In this document: positions 8,059 through 16,025 of the stretch, piece after piece
Layout: every line of letters starts with the position of its first letter
How positions within the stretch are numbered: position 1 is the first letter of the stretch
Source: Acidobacteriaceae bacterium
GTDB lineage: Bacteria; Acidobacteriota; Terriglobia; Terriglobales; Acidobacteriaceae
NCBI GenBank assembly: GCA_030041435.1
Contig: JASHNW010000104.1
Span: forward strand, 21,342 to 85,341
Direction of reading: 5' to 3'
DNA: 64,000 bases
Made by a program: the position numbers and the translations under genes
Notes under the pieces: model-generated
Seen by the model: only the letters and a program-made list of their open reading frames with translations
What the model was told of the DNA's origin: nothing
Databases searched by the model: none

Positions 8059-9297
8059 ATGCTCAATATTCTTATCTGGGTCATTTCCCTGGCCAGCATC
8101 ACCCTCATGCTCGTGCGCCCGCGCGGCATACCGGAGTGGGTGTGGATCTGCGCCGGAGCCCTGGCGCTGGTGGCCACCGGTTTGTTGCCGCTGGGCGGAG
8201 CCGCGCATGCCGTCGGCGAGGGTGTGGACGTCTACCTGTTCCTGGCCGGCATGATGATCCTCGCGGAGCTGGCTCGCGAAGAAGGCGTTTTCGACTGGGT
8301 TGCGGATATCGCCGTCCGCCATGCGCGTGGATCGGCGAGCCGGCTTTTCTTCTGGATCTATCTGTCCGGGACGGTGGTGACCGCCTTCCTCTCCAACGAC
8401 GCCACGGCGGTGGTGCTCACCCCGGCGGTCCTGGCTGCGGTGCGGCGGGCCCGAGTGGAAGTGCGTCCGCATCTGCTGGCGTGCGCTATGGTGGCCAACG
8501 CAGCCAGCTTTCTCCTGCCCATCTCCAACCCCGCGAACCTGGTCGTCTTTGGCTCGCACCTGCCGCCGCTCGCGGGATGGCTGCGGTATATGCTGCTCCC
8601 CTCCATCGCTTCCGTGGTCGCCACCTGGGTATGTCTGCGGCTGCTCTCACGTCCGGCCCTGGCGCAGGCCACTGCGCCCGCGGAAGAGCCGCGAGCGCTG
8701 ACTCCAGGCGGCCGCATGGCGCTGGCCGGCATCGGCCTGGCGGCTGTCGGTTTGCTGGTCTTCTCCGGACTGGGAATTCGGCTGGGCGCGCCCACCTGCG
8801 CCGCCGGGTTCATCGCGATGGCGATGGTATCGGCCAAAGATCGCCGCGCGCCGCTGAATGCGGTTCGCAATGTAGCCTGGAGCGTGCTGCCGCTGGTGGC
8901 CGGGCTCTTCATGCTGGTGGAAGCCCTGAACCGCGCCGGCTTGCTTCGCCTTACGCTGGCGAGCCTGCAGTGGCTGGAAGCCGCGCCCGACGGCGTGGGC
9001 AAATTGGCCGGGGCGGGCGCCGCAGCGCTGCTCTCGAACGGCATGAATAACCTGCCCGTGGGCCTGGCCGCAGGTACGGCTCTGCACGAGTTGGGGCGTC
9101 ACGGCGTGCTGGCGCATGCGATGCTCATCGGCGTCGACCTGGGGCCCAATCTGTCCGTTACCGGCTCGCTGGCGACCATTCTTTGGCTCATCGCGCTGCG
9201 CCGCGATCAGGAGGAGATCACGGCCTGGCAGTTCCTGAAGGCCGGCGCGGTGGCCATGCCCGTGGCGCTCGTGCTGGCCCTCCTCGCGCTGCGGTAG
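8059..9297 (+). CDS. ArsB/SLC13-type ion transporter
   Basis: Integral membrane protein of 412 residues with about ten to twelve hydrophobic segments. SGTVVTAFLSNDATAVVLTPAVLAA at about 112-136 and SFLLPISNPANLVVFG match the two conserved re-entrant motifs of the ArsB/NhaD branch of the ion transporter superfamily. The second half repeats the pattern (LSNGMNNLPVGLAAG). ArsB members export arsenite or antimonite, but there is no arsR, arsC or arsA next to it, so the substrate could be another anion or sodium. It is transcribed away from the AlaX gene across a 134-base divergent gap. Confidence 0.8.
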   Translation: MLNILIWVISLASITLMLVRPRGIPEWVWICAGALALVATGLLPLGGAAHAVGEGVDVYLFLAGMMILAELAREEGVFDWVADIAVRHARGSASRLFFWIYLSGTVVTAFLSNDATAVVLTPAVLAAVRRARVEVRPHLLACAMVANAASFLLPISNPANLVVFGSHLPPLAGWLRYMLLPSIASVVATWVCLRLLSRPALAQATAPAEEPRALTPGGRMALAGIGLAAVGLLVFSGLGIRLGAPTCAAGFIAMAMVSAKDRRAPLNAVRNVAWSVLPLVAGLFMLVEALNRAGLLRLTLASLQWLEAAPDGVGKLAGAGAAALLSNGMNNLPVGLAAGTALHELGRHGVLAHAMLIGVDLGPNLSVTGSLATILWLIALRRDQEEITAWQFLKAGAVAMPVALVLALLALR

Positions 9298-9303
9298 GCG
9301 CTG

Positions 9304-9744
9304 CTACGGAGCGGTCTGGGGCAGTTGATCCGGGCTGAGCATGAATGGATTGATCACCGTCACCCCGTCAAGGTTCTGACCAGCATGCAGGTCTTCGGTT
9401 AGGAGCCAGTGACATGCGGCAGACTGAGCAGCCGCGACAATCAGGGAGTCCCAGAAAGATAGCTTGTGCCGGTCCTGAATCTTCCAGGCACGCTCGAGGA
9501 CGGCGTCGTCGACGATAACAGGTTGCCAGGCGAGAAGGTCGCGCACATCGGCGCGGATGCTTTCCCGTGCAGGTGGCCACTTCTGCATCGCGTTGGCGTA
9601 GAACTCGTGCAGAACCTGATAACTGATGCGGCCGCGGCGGTTCTTCCAAAGCTCAGCCTGCCAGAGCCGTGCTGCGCGCTGTTTATCAGGGTCAGCATCG
9701 TCGCGAGCATAGAGGAACACATTCGTGTCAACGAAGACGGGCAC
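9304..9744 (-). CDS. vapC: PIN-domain ribonuclease toxin (VapC family)
   Basis: A 146-residue PIN-domain protein expected to be an endoribonuclease inhibiting translation. The acidic metal-binding residues are visible: D6 in VFVDTNVFLY, E47 in LHEFYAN, D99 in SFWDSLIVAAA and D118 in LLTEDL. It overlaps the upstream antitoxin gene by 17 bases, the usual arrangement in vapBC operons. It ends six bases from the converging end of the ArsB-like gene. Confidence 0.9.
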   Translation of the reverse strand: MPVFVDTNVFLYARDDADPDKQRAARLWQAELWKNRRGRISYQVLHEFYANAMQKWPPARESIRADVRDLLAWQPVIVDDAVLERAWKIQDRHKLSFWDSLIVAAAQSAACHWLLTEDLHAGQNLDGVTVINPFMLSPDQLPQTAP

Positions 9745-9976
9745 GGTCGTGAACCTGTTCGCGCAACAGATATTGTCCGTCGGTCTTCATGTACGGCCTG
9801 CGTGAGAGAAACCGGCGCATGGCGCTCTCATATTCGATGTTTCCAGCCATTCGCTCTTTGAGGATCGCACCCAGGAAACGCGAGACGCTCGTTTCATTTC
9901 GTGCGGCCTCGACGCGAGCCCAGCGGGCGACGTCCTCTTCGAGGGTGACGGTAACGTTTTTGAGGGCGGATTTCAT
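9728..9976 (-). CDS. vapB: Ribbon-helix-helix antitoxin (VapB partner)
   Basis: An 82-residue protein whose first 40 residues (NVTVTLEEDVARWARVEAARNETSVSRFLGAIL) fit the ribbon-helix-helix DNA-binding fold. The remainder should wrap and inhibit the PIN toxin encoded immediately downstream. Such antitoxins usually repress their own operon. Just upstream of the ATG the heptamer AACACGA occurs twice, 16 bases apart, next to a TACACT that could be the -10; this could be the operator. Confidence 0.85.
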   Translation of the reverse strand: MKSALKNVTVTLEEDVARWARVEAARNETSVSRFLGAILKERMAGNIEYESAMRRFLSRRPYMKTDGQYLLREQVHDRARLR

Positions 9977-10095
9977 AACACGAACCTAGTGTAACACGAT
10001 TTCAGTGATCGGAGCGGCCGAGCAACGCCGTAGCCTCCGCTCGCACGGAATCGCACAGCGCCGGGCCGGATCGCCCAGGCCCTATCCCCCGCATT

Positions 10096-10101
10096 TATAA
10101 T
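10096..10101 (+). promoter_or_regulatory. -10 element of the fabZ promoter
   Basis: TATAAT at 10096-10101 is a perfect -10 hexamer. It ends 14 bases before the fabZ ATG, so transcription would start only a few bases upstream of the start codon and there is no Shine-Dalgarno between them. No good -35 is seen. Confidence 0.5.
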
Positions 10102-10115
10102 CGCCGCTGCAGCTT

Positions 10116-10688
10116 ATGGAGAGCCCCAACCCCATCCTCGACGGTCGCCAGGTGCTGGAAATCGGCGACATCATGAACATCCTCCCGCACCGCTATCCCT
10201 TCCTGCTCATCGATCGCATCGTCGAAGTGGAAAGGAAGAAGCGCATCGTCGCCATCAAGAGCGTGTCCATCAACGAGCCCTTCTTCCAGGGTCATTTCCC
10301 CGATTTTCCCATCATGCCCGGGGCGCTCGTCGTCGAGTCCATCGCCCAGGCCGGAGGCACGCTGCTGCTGCCCGAAGTGCCCGACCGCCACAACAAGCTG
10401 ATGGTCTTCACCGGCATCGAAAAAGCCAAGTTCCGCCGGCCGGTGGTGCCCGGCGACCAGATGCGCATCGAGATCAACGTGCTCAACTGGAGACCGCGCG
10501 CGGTGCGCATGGAAGGCCGCGTAACCGTGGATGGCAAGCTCGCCTGCGAGGCCATCGTCATGTGTCAGCTGGTGCCGCGCGGCGGCCGCCCTGCGACCGA
10601 AGGGTCGTCGTCGGAAGCCGCCGGACCCGCGCGGCCCGAGAACGCCTCGCCGCCGGCGCCCACCGAGGAACTGGTGACGCAGGAGTGA
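10116..10688 (+). CDS. fabZ: 3-hydroxyacyl-[ACP] dehydratase FabZ
   Basis: Dehydrates 3-hydroxyacyl-ACP to trans-2-enoyl-ACP in cytoplasmic fatty acid synthesis. The hot-dog fold active site is complete: H60 in FFQGHFPDFPIMPG and E74 in LVVESIAQAGG. The core ends near residue 150 (MCQLVPR) and is followed by about 40 Pro/Ala/Glu-rich residues, giving 190 aa compared with about 150 in typical FabZ; the tail is probably disordered. The stop overlaps the start of lpxA, so the two are translationally coupled, linking fatty acid and lipid A synthesis. Confidence 0.95.
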   Translation: MESPNPILDGRQVLEIGDIMNILPHRYPFLLIDRIVEVERKKRIVAIKSVSINEPFFQGHFPDFPIMPGALVVESIAQAGGTLLLPEVPDRHNKLMVFTGIEKAKFRRPVVPGDQMRIEINVLNWRPRAVRMEGRVTVDGKLACEAIVMCQLVPRGGRPATEGSSSEAAGPARPENASPPAPTEELVTQE

Positions 10689-11461
10689 GCATTCACCCCA
10701 CAGCGATCATCGCTGCCGACGCTGTTATTCCCGAGTCGTGCATGGTCGGGCCTTACTGCACCGTGGGGCCCGATGTCGTTCTTGGGGAAGGTTGCGAGCT
10801 GGTGTCGCACGTGGTCCTCGACGGCCACCTGCAGGCCGGCGCGCGCAACCGCTTCTACTCCTTTGCCTGCGTCGGCGTCGCGCCGCAGGACCTGAAGTAC
10901 AAAGGCGAGCCGACCGCAGTTGTCCTGGGCGACGACAACACCATCCGCGAATGTGTCACGATCTCGCGCGGCACCGAGGGCGGTGGCGGAACCACGCGCA
11001 TCGGGAGCCACTGCCTGATCATGGCCTACACCCACATTGGCCACGACAGCATCATCGGCGACCACTGCATCCTGGCCAATGGCGCGACCCTGGCCGGCCA
11101 TGTGATCGTGGAAGACTACGCGACCGTGGGCGCGCTGTGTCCTGTCCACCAGTACTGCCGCATCGGCCGTTATTCCTATATCGGCGGCGGAACGACCATC
11201 ACGCAGGACGTGCTGCCTTTCTCTCTCACCTCGGCCAGCCGCGATGTGCATGCTTACAGCCTGAACAAAGTGGGGCTCGAACGGCAGGGCTTCGACCGTG
11301 CCCGCCTGCGCGCCATCCACCACGCCTACCGGCTGCTGCTGGCCGCAAAAATGAATATCTCCCAGGCCATCGGCAAGCTGCGCGAAGAAGCCCTCGCATC
11401 CCCCGACGTCGCCTATCTGGTGGAGTTCATTGAGAAGTCGCAGCGAGGCATTATCCGCTAA
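10685..11461 (+). CDS. lpxA: UDP-N-acetylglucosamine acyltransferase LpxA
   Basis: First enzyme of lipid A synthesis, transferring a 3-hydroxyacyl chain from ACP to UDP-GlcNAc. The start is GTG at 10685 inside the GTGA overlap with the fabZ stop. This gives SIHPTAIIAADAVI, the normal LpxA N-terminus, and 258 residues, the usual length. Left-handed beta-helix hexapeptides run through the first 190 residues. MAYTHIGHDSIIG at 113-125 contains the catalytic His (H120). The C-terminal helical region (ARLRAIHHAYRLL) is present. Confidence 0.95.
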   Translation: MSIHPTAIIAADAVIPESCMVGPYCTVGPDVVLGEGCELVSHVVLDGHLQAGARNRFYSFACVGVAPQDLKYKGEPTAVVLGDDNTIRECVTISRGTEGGGGTTRIGSHCLIMAYTHIGHDSIIGDHCILANGATLAGHVIVEDYATVGALCPVHQYCRIGRYSYIGGGTTITQDVLPFSLTSASRDVHAYSLNKVGLERQGFDRARLRAIHHAYRLLLAAKMNISQAIGKLREEALASPDVAYLVEFIEKSQRGIIR

Positions 11462-11924
11462 CGCAATGCCTGAGTCGGCTTATCCCGAAGCCGCTCGACT
11501 CAAGTCGCCGCGACCCTCAGGGAGCGGCGACCTTGCACTGCAACCGAAAGGCCAAAGGAACTCAGGAATTGCCGTAGCCTCTGCACCCTTTGGCAGCCAG
11601 ACCTCTACAGACCGTTTACATGGGATTCACGTCAATTTGTGGAAAACCACTTGCCTCAGCCTTGAGGGCTCCTGAATGAGCCGCCGGGCGGGTTACCGCT
11701 GTAACCTGTTGATTTCCCGGGTGGAATCGAGCAAAAAGGCGTCTTCCGCCCGATTACCAGTCGATAACCGGATGATGAACGGGTTAAGGAGGGCCACTCT
11801 TCCACAGAAATTTCCACAGGAGAGCGGGCGATCTTCCTCGAGCGAGAGGACGCTGGTTTTGAGCGCCGGCCACCCTCCTCGACGGAGGATGACCGGCAGC
11901 GATTTGCCCGAAGCGGGGCCGCTC
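11462..11924. other. Intergenic region between convergent lpxA and skp; DnaA-box-like motifs
   Basis: No gene recognised over 463 bases. One sequence, TGTGGAAAA at 11638-11646, fits the relaxed DnaA-box consensus on the minus strand. Two weaker nonamers ending in TTCCACA lie at 11798-11806 and 11810-11818. The region also contains several short hairpins. Three weak boxes without a dnaA or dnaN neighbour do not make an origin, so I leave it unassigned. Confidence 0.4.
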
Positions 11925-12581
11925 CTAGTGCGTGGCGGGCGGCCTGGCGCCGGTGCTCGCCCCTGCGTGAGGAGTGGGGGCCGACGGCACCGCGGCTGGC
12001 GCCGGAATACCCGACTTGGTGTTGTAGGCGTCGAGCACGGCTTTGGAAATATCTGTGCCCGGCGTCGCCCACACCACGCCGCTGTTCTGCTGGCCGGCAT
12101 CGAGGACGAGATTGAAGCCCTGTGACTTGGCGTAGTCGCTCAGGATGTCGAACACCTTCTGGCCCACCTGCTGCAGGGTCTCCTGGCCGGCTTCCTGCTC
12201 GTCGTTGCGAAGATCTTCGCCCTTCCGCTGCAGGTCCTTGGTCTTATCGTCGATGTCGTGCAGCTTCGTCTGCCGGTCCACGTCGCTGAGCGTGGTGCCG
12301 GCCGTCTGGAGCTGCTTCTTCTCGGCATCGATCTGCTGATTCAGTTGCTGCAGTTCCGTCACCCGCGGCTCGTATTTCTTCTGCAGGTCGGCGATGTCGC
12401 GCTGAAATTCGTTGGTCTGCTGAACGACCGCTTCGAAATTGATGACGGCTATTTTGGTGGCGCCGGTGATGGCTACTGGCGCGCCAGCGGCTGGATCAGG
12501 ACTCGCCGGAGCGGCCTGAGCGACGGCTCCGACGCCCAGTCCGGACGCGAGCACGCAAACGATTGGCAACAAATGCTTCAT
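11925..12581 (-). CDS. skp: Periplasmic chaperone OmpH/Skp family
   Basis: Periplasmic holdase that protects unfolded outer-membrane proteins on their way to BamA. Residues 1-24 (MKHLLPIVCVLASGLGVGAVAQA) are a signal peptide. IAVINFEAVVQQTNEFQRDIADLQKKYEP begins the Skp domain, and residues about 70-150 are a long Gln/Lys/Asp-rich coiled coil forming the tentacles. The 218-residue length exceeds the E. coli protein because of a Pro/Ala-rich C-terminal tail. The ATG at 12581 begins the signal peptide and has GGAG 13 bases upstream; the frame continues further without homology. It lies downstream of bamA on the same strand, a conserved pairing. Confidence 0.85.
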   Translation of the reverse strand: MKHLLPIVCVLASGLGVGAVAQAAPASPDPAAGAPVAITGATKIAVINFEAVVQQTNEFQRDIADLQKKYEPRVTELQQLNQQIDAEKKQLQTAGTTLSDVDRQTKLHDIDDKTKDLQRKGEDLRNDEQEAGQETLQQVGQKVFDILSDYAKSQGFNLVLDAGQQNSGVVWATPGTDISKAVLDAYNTKSGIPAPAAVPSAPTPHAGASTGARPPATH

Positions 12582-12798
12582 GGAATTCACAAACTCCTTC
12601 GCTGTCCTGGGTGGTCTGGTCCGCATTTCTTGCTCGTTGAATTGCTGCTCGCTGAAGATCCTCCGGAGCAGGCTCCAGGCATCATTTTTGAGCCCGTAAT
12701 GCAAAGACGCGGACAGAGAGAATTTCTCAGGAACTTGGGCAAATTATAGGACCGAGCCGGAGGCCCGTCAAACGATTCCTCCCGGCCTTCATGGTACC

Positions 12799-12823
12799 GC
12801 GGAACCCGCTTGCCGGGTTCCGC
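12799..12823 (-). terminator. Hairpin just downstream of bamA
   Basis: GCGGAACCCG (12799-12808) pairs perfectly with CGGGTTCCGC (12814-12823) around a five-base loop, 20 bases past the bamA stop. No U-tract follows in the bamA direction, so it could be an attenuator or mRNA-stabilising hairpin between bamA and skp rather than a true intrinsic terminator. Confidence 0.45.
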
Positions 12824-12842
12824 AGGGGGTGTTCGGACGGCA

Positions 12843-15776
12843 TCAGAAGCTGGTCCCGACGGACAAACGGAAGGTCTTGCTGGGTTCGCGCAGCACATAC
12901 AGCCCGTTGTAGAACTGCTGCGCCTCAGCATAGGAGTATTGGCCCGCCTCGGTGGTCGGGAACATGCTGGGGGTAATCAGATTCGGACGCCGGAACGTGT
13001 CGAACAGCTTCAGCGGGTTCACCGCGTAGTACAGGCGGAAGGGCGCGTTAATAATCGGCATCATCACGTCGATTTCGCCGCCCGCGGAGTCGCGCGGCAC
13101 GTAATTTGTGCCGGGCAGAGGCTCGATGATGGAGTTGAACTTGATCTGCTGCCCGCCCTGGCAGGTGCCGTTCACGTAGTTCGGGCAACCGTACAGAGGT
13201 GCGTTCAGCGCGTCGATTCCTTCCGGGCTCTGGCGCAGCTGGCTGTCGCGCAATGCCATGTCCATCCCGAAGTCGTTGAATAGCTTGAAGGCGACCGTCC
13301 GCGCATAGATGGGGATCGTGTACTGCAGATTGGTCGTGAAGTTGGTGTCGCCCCCAATCGTAGCAATGCCGTACACCGGAAGCGGGATCTGGATCGCTCC
13401 CAGGCTGGGGTTGGTAGGATCGCGCGGCACCGTGGAGCCATCCGGGTTGGTCAGATTGAACAGCACCCGCGTCGGCACAAATCCGTAAGGCGTAATGGTG
13501 CGCACGTCGAAACCGCGGAGATCGGTTTCGCCGCCCGCCGAGGGCCGGTCGAACGGAGGAGCCACGTCGCCGCTGAAGCCGGTGATGTAGATGCCCTGCA
13601 CCCTGAACCCAAGCGTGTTGCGGCCCGCCTTGTTGAACCACCAGCCCTTCATCGGTTCAAAGCGCTTGTACTCCACGACGGGTCGCACGTAGCGCACGCT
13701 GCCCCACAGGCCGGCCAGCTGCACCGTAGCCGCCAGCGACTGCCCCGTGTGCGGCAGGAAATTGCTGTCCACGTTGCTGGACTCGTAGCTGGCCATCACC
13801 GAACTGGTCAGGATGCCTTCCAGCGCGTTCTGGCCCTGGATGCCGCTGCGGAACGCCAAGGTCTGGAACAGGTTGCTCGAAGCCTGGCTGAAGGCCCGCA
13901 CTGACGAGCTGTCCCACGCATACGTCAGCCCCACGCGCGAGAACCCGAACAGGTTGAAATGCCGCAGCGGGTAACCGCCGGAGAGGTTAAAGCCCACTCT
14001 CGACTGGTTGTAGTTCTGCAGCAGAGACGAGATCGCCGACGTCTGGTTGGCGCTGCCCGACAGCGAATAGCTCTTCGAGGCGTTGTAGTCGTTCTTGCTG
14101 TCGAAGACCTGGAAACCCAGGTTGAAGGGCTTGTTCCGCACGTACGGCTCGTTGAAGGCGAACAGCAGCTGGCGCGCCAGACTGCCCGCATTCGCCTGCA
14201 CGCTGAGGGTTTCACCCAGGCCGAGGAAGTTATTGGTCTCGTAGTTCAGGCCCAGGAACGCGCCGGACAGCCCGCTGACCCCGCCGTTCAGGCCGATGGC
14301 ATTCTTGCCCTTTTCCTGCACCTTCAGCAGCAGGTCCACCGTGCCCGCTTCCGTATTCTGCTGCGTTGTGGAGTCCTGATCGACGCGCAATGGATTGAAA
14401 TACTGCAGCTGGTTCAGGCGCAGCAGGCTCATCTCCCACAGGTGGCTGTTATAGACCTGGCCCTCCTGCAGCAGCAGCTCGCGGCGGATCACGAAATCGC
14501 GCGTGACCGTGTTGCCCTGGAACTCAATGCGCGCGACTGTGAACTGCTTGCCCCGATCCAGATTCAGGTCCCACGTCACGGTGTGCTTTACGTCGTCGAA
14601 GGTCGGCGTGGGCAGCGCGGTGAAGTTGATGTAGCCGTTCTGACTGTAGGCTTTGCGAAGATTATCCAGGGCCTTCCGGAACGAAGTCGCGTTGAACGTC
14701 TCGCCGTCCTTCTGCGGAAAAATCGCCCGCAGCGCCTTCAGGTTTGCGCCGCCCGTGTCGCCGCTGAACGTGATCGCGGCCAGGCGGTACCGCTCGCCCT
14801 CGTCGATATTCATGTGGATATCGATGCGCTTGCCCTTGCGCGGCCGAAACGTAAACATCGACAGCCCCGCTTCGTTGCGCAGGTGCGTCTGCGGCTCGCC
14901 CACCGGGCCGCCGCGCAGATAACCGCGATCCTGGTACGCCTGGCGCACGCGCTCGGAATCCTCTTCCAGCTTGCTGGCGTCGAAGGTCCGGGCAAAGATG
15001 TTTTCCAGAATGATGGAGTGCGGAATGCCGATTGGCCGCAGGTTGCGCATCGAGGCGCGCAGCGCCCGCGAGCTCACGTGCTCATTTCCGCTGAACGTAA
15101 TCCTGCCCACCTTCACGGTGGGGCCTTCCTTCACCTGGAATATCAGCTGCACCGAGGCCGGCGGAATGTCTTTCACCTCGGTCTTCACGGTGGCGAACTG
15201 GTGGCCGTGTTCCGCCTCCATTTCCTTGATGACCGTCACAGCGTGCGCAATACGCGCCGGGTCGTACTGGCTCTCCTCGGTCAGCCCGACTTTTTCCTTC
15301 TTGAACCGGTCCAGAATGTCGGAAACCGTGATGGAATTCGTGCCGTTGTATTTGATTTCGCGGATCGTCGGCTTCTCGCGCACGTACACGTCCAGGATGA
15401 TGCCCTGCGCCGTATCCTCCCGATCGATGCGCACGTCTTCGAAGTAGCCGGTGTTCCAGAGGGAATTGAAATCGCGCTCCACCGTCAGCGGATCGTATGG
15501 CTCGCCGATTTTGCTGAACATGCGCGCCTTGACGGCATCCTGGGGAATGCGGCGCGTCCCGATCACTCGGATCCCCACCACTGTCTGCTGGCCGGATGCC
15601 GCGGGAGCCGCTGCCTGCTCCTGCGCGAAGGCTCGCGTGACCGGCACTGCCGGCGCCGCGAGGAGAACCAACACCATGAAGCGCCCCAAAATCCGGCGCG
15701 AATTCCTGCATGGTACGTGCGGGGAGCCTGCGCTCCAGAAGTTCACGGAATGAATAGGCACACCCTCACTACTCAA
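12843..15776 (-). CDS. bamA: Outer membrane protein assembly factor BamA
   Basis: Core of the BAM complex, inserting beta-barrel proteins in the outer membrane. After an N-terminal signal segment (RRILGRFMVLVLLAAPAVP), five POTRA domains occupy roughly residues 65-460, beginning VVGIRVIGTRRIPQDAV and including RGYLRGGPVG. The 16-strand Omp85 barrel fills the rest, with GGVSGLSG and the conserved VRGF-type motif as TDLRGFDVRT. The last residue is Phe, the usual C-terminal recognition signal. At 977 residues it is longer than E. coli BamA because of insertions in the barrel loops. The annotated start is a TTG at 15776; GTG codons at 15761 and 15746 would give a shorter n-region and are equally plausible. 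Confidence 0.95.
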   Translation of the reverse strand: MSSEGVPIHSVNFWSAGSPHVPCRNSRRILGRFMVLVLLAAPAVPVTRAFAQEQAAAPAASGQQTVVGIRVIGTRRIPQDAVKARMFSKIGEPYDPLTVERDFNSLWNTGYFEDVRIDREDTAQGIILDVYVREKPTIREIKYNGTNSITVSDILDRFKKEKVGLTEESQYDPARIAHAVTVIKEMEAEHGHQFATVKTEVKDIPPASVQLIFQVKEGPTVKVGRITFSGNEHVSSRALRASMRNLRPIGIPHSIILENIFARTFDASKLEEDSERVRQAYQDRGYLRGGPVGEPQTHLRNEAGLSMFTFRPRKGKRIDIHMNIDEGERYRLAAITFSGDTGGANLKALRAIFPQKDGETFNATSFRKALDNLRKAYSQNGYINFTALPTPTFDDVKHTVTWDLNLDRGKQFTVARIEFQGNTVTRDFVIRRELLLQEGQVYNSHLWEMSLLRLNQLQYFNPLRVDQDSTTQQNTEAGTVDLLLKVQEKGKNAIGLNGGVSGLSGAFLGLNYETNNFLGLGETLSVQANAGSLARQLLFAFNEPYVRNKPFNLGFQVFDSKNDYNASKSYSLSGSANQTSAISSLLQNYNQSRVGFNLSGGYPLRHFNLFGFSRVGLTYAWDSSSVRAFSQASSNLFQTLAFRSGIQGQNALEGILTSSVMASYESSNVDSNFLPHTGQSLAATVQLAGLWGSVRYVRPVVEYKRFEPMKGWWFNKAGRNTLGFRVQGIYITGFSGDVAPPFDRPSAGGETDLRGFDVRTITPYGFVPTRVLFNLTNPDGSTVPRDPTNPSLGAIQIPLPVYGIATIGGDTNFTTNLQYTIPIYARTVAFKLFNDFGMDMALRDSQLRQSPEGIDALNAPLYGCPNYVNGTCQGGQQIKFNSIIEPLPGTNYVPRDSAGGEIDVMMPIINAPFRLYYAVNPLKLFDTFRRPNLITPSMFPTTEAGQYSYAEAQQFYNGLYVLREPSKTFRLSVGTSF

Positions 15777-15803
15777 AATCAGGCCGATCTTTGGGAAAAG
15801 GCG

Positions 15804-15809
15804 ATTATA
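15804..15809 (-). promoter_or_regulatory. -10 element upstream of bamA
   Basis: On the minus strand this reads TATAAT within GATATAATC, 27 bases upstream of the first possible bamA start. No convincing TTGACA-like -35 is seen 17 bases further upstream. Confidence 0.4.
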
Positions 15810-16025
15810 TCAGCGCGATGCAGGCCCTGGACCGCACCTGGTTCGGCCTCCCGGTCATTCGCGGCAGTCCCGGAAAGACTCATCGGCGGCAACATCATTC
15901 CAGTCTCACACCCCGCGGACTACCGGGCACGGCAACAGCTCATGCCGGGGAAAATCGCTTTCAGTTTATCGGAGACCACGAGCTTTTGTGGTCCGAATGC
16001 CGCAGACCCATCGATGAATGGTCAT

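Noticed and set aside
8059..9297. Arsenic-resistance operon
   Set aside because: The transporter fits ArsB, but no arsR, arsC, arsA or arsM is adjacent, so I do not assign arsenite as substrate.
11638..11818. Possible replication origin from DnaA-box-like nonamers
   Set aside because: Only one good and two weak boxes, no AT-rich unwinding element, and no dnaA, dnaN or gidA nearby.
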